In this document: in pieces, positions 63,221 through 64,000 of the stretch
Position numbering within the stretch: the stretch's first letter is position 1
How the letters are laid out: each line of letters begins with the position of its first letter
Assembly (NCBI RefSeq): GCF_024704725.1
Contig: NZ_JALIQS010000001.1
Span: forward strand, 682,001-746,000
Source of the DNA: Shinella sp. CPCC 101442
Lineage (GTDB): Bacteria > Pseudomonadota > Alphaproteobacteria > Rhizobiales > Rhizobiaceae
Direction: 5' to 3'
DNA: 64,000 bases
Program-made: the position numbers and the translations under genes
The notes under the pieces: model-generated
What the model was told of the DNA's origin: nothing
The model's database searches: none
Seen by the model: the letters and a program-made list of their open reading frames with translations, nothing else

Positions 63221-63279
63221 ATGAAATATATTTCATGTTATCGAACTGAAATCAAGGCCGAGCGCTGAAATATCTTTCA
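63221..63279. promoter_or_regulatory. Two palindromic elements upstream of the SorC-regulated operon
   Basis: A perfect 16-bp palindrome ATGAAATATATTTCAT lies at 63221-63236, and a near copy TGAAATATCTTTCA at 63266-63279. They are 44 bp apart, about four helical turns. A minus-strand TTGACA (63207-63202) lies between them and the binding-protein gene and may be its -35. The region is distinctly AT-rich. These are candidate sites for the SorC protein. Bases 63280-63527 further upstream show nothing recognisable. Confidence 0.55.
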
Positions 63280-63527
63280 CACAAGCGATAGCAGACGCCA
63301 AGTCCAACGTCGTCCTGCGGTCGTCAGATAAGCCTGCGTGGGGTGATGCCGGTATCGGAGATCGCAGGAGCAAAGGGCGAGAGCAACAAAGGGGATGGGA
63401 CAGGCCCGCGAAAGGCGCTCACAGGCCGCCAGACGCAGGCACGCCCCTTGCCTGAGCCCCTTTCCTCGTCGAGAAACAAAAACGCGCCAGCGAGCCTCTG
63501 AGCGCCCGAAAGCCGCCATGCGTAGAT

Positions 63528-63553
63528 AAAAAAAGAGGGGCCTTCCGCCCCTC
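63528..63553 (-). terminator. Rho-independent terminator of the dehydrogenase gene
   Basis: On the minus strand, GAGGGGC pairs with GCCCCTC around a five-base loop, followed by seven T residues. It starts 12 bp after the stop of the gene at 63565. Confidence 0.9.
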
Positions 63554-63564
63554 CTTCCCATGTT

Positions 63565-64000
63565 TCAGGCCTTCACCCGCGCAGTTGCCGGGTCGTAGAG
63601 CGGCTCCAGATGAATTTTCGCCGGCGTGCGCTCCATCGCGACGACGAGTTCATAGTCGCCGTCACCAAGGAAGTTGTCGTCGATGCCTTCGGCGCGGCGC
63701 ACATAGCCGTAGCCGATGTTTTTACCGAGCGTGTAGCCGTAGCCGCCACTGGTAAGGTAGCCGACGGGCTCCCCATTGCGCAGGATCGTCTCGCGGCCGA
63801 CGAGCACGATATCGGGATTATCGACCGTGAAGCCGGCAAAGGCCTTTTTGCGCGGCTCGCCCTGCACGCCTTCCAGCGCCCGGCGGCCGAGGAAGTCGGT
63901 ATTCTTGCGCAGCTTCACCGCCCAGCCGAGACCGGCATCGAAGGGCGTATCGTTTGGCGTGATATCCGAGCCCCAGGCGCGATAGCCCTTCTCGAGGCGT
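63565..64000 (-). CDS. Dimethylglycine/sarcosine dehydrogenase-like protein, C-terminal part
   Basis: The last 144 codons of a gene that continues beyond base 64000. LEKGYRAWGSDITPNDTPFD, then VKLRKNTDFLGRRAL, DNPDIVLVGRETILRNGEPVG and YTLGKNIGYGYVRRAEG form the C-terminal aminomethyltransferase (GCV_T) domain found in FAD-dependent dimethylglycine, sarcosine and related N-methyl dehydrogenases. In such proteins this domain transfers the oxidised methyl to tetrahydrofolate. A good terminator follows the stop. A lone GcvT-type aminomethyltransferase is the alternative, which the missing N-terminus would decide. Confidence 0.8.
   Translation of the reverse strand, partial: RLEKGYRAWGSDITPNDTPFDAGLGWAVKLRKNTDFLGRRALEGVQGEPRKKAFAGFTVDNPDIVLVGRETILRNGEPVGYLTSGGYGYTLGKNIGYGYVRRAEGIDDNFLGDGDYELVVAMERTPAKIHLEPLYDPATARVKA

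Noticed and set aside
63104-63527. A small gene in the gap upstream of the polyol operon
   Set aside because: Open frames here lack ribosome sites and family features. The AT-rich part is explained by promoter palindromes and the rest shows nothing.
1-64000. Mobile elements, CRISPR arrays, tRNA or rRNA genes
   Set aside because: No transposase or integrase motifs, no regularly spaced repeats, and no tRNA cloverleaf or rRNA segments were seen on either strand.

Overview
The window is gene-dense, GC-rich alphaproteobacterial DNA. Strong GGAGG-type ribosome sites, NTGA start/stop overlaps, several RbsA/RbsC-type sugar importers and a KipI-KipA/YcsF locus all point to the Rhizobiaceae (Rhizobium, Ensifer, Agrobacterium, Shinella or a relative). 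I cannot name the genus from the sequence. There are no ribosomal, tRNA, replication or other housekeeping genes, no insertion sequences and no CRISPR arrays. The region looks like a catabolic accessory segment, for example on a megaplasmid or chromid.

Layout. (1) 1-4539: a ketose-type sugar module with a partial FGGY kinase and DeoR regulator on the minus strand, divergent from class II aldolase, FGGY kinase and HAD genes. (2) 4662-12434, minus: a seven-gene operon joining CoA enzymes (CaiB transferase, enoyl-CoA hydratase), a leaderless solute-binding-like protein, an RbsABC-type importer and a FAH-family enzyme. (3) 12673-18590, plus: a second RbsABC-type importer whose ATPase is split into two genes, ending in an M24 peptidase. 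Regions 2 and 3 share an intergenic region with two identical LacI-type half-operators 73 bp apart. (4) 18587-30577, minus: an 11-gene sugar operon with a binding protein, two permeases, two unequal ATPases, Gfo/Idh/MocA dehydrogenase, TIM-barrel isomerase, DUF4432, SDR, lactonase and LacI. It diverges from another LacI gene at 30863.

(5) 32303-38943, plus: a compact locus of GNAT, asparagine synthase-like, acyl carrier protein, AMP-forming ligase, NAD synthase-like and LuxR genes. It reads as a cryptic amide-forming biosynthetic system and is my main candidate for undescribed biology. (6) 38932-41150, minus: an orphan putrescine-type binding protein and an agmatine deiminase. (7) 41230-47419, minus: a 5-oxoprolinase locus (PxpA, fused PxpB-PxpC, YcsI, an NRAMP-like transporter) with a biotin carboxylase-BCCP protein, controlled by a divergent GntR. 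(8) 48317-51682: a GGDEF-EAL protein, a candidate small RNA with a strong terminator, and an alpha/beta hydrolase. (9) 51679-63070, minus: a nine-gene operon (importer, SorC regulator, AKR, GlpD-like dehydrogenase, aldolase, FGGY kinase, GMC oxidoreductase), probably for a polyol or ketose. (10) 63565-64000: the C-terminal end of a dimethylglycine/sarcosine dehydrogenase-like gene.

Most modules follow one plan: import, then oxidation or phosphorylation, then cleavage, with a local one-component regulator. Substrates cannot be fixed from sequence alone.
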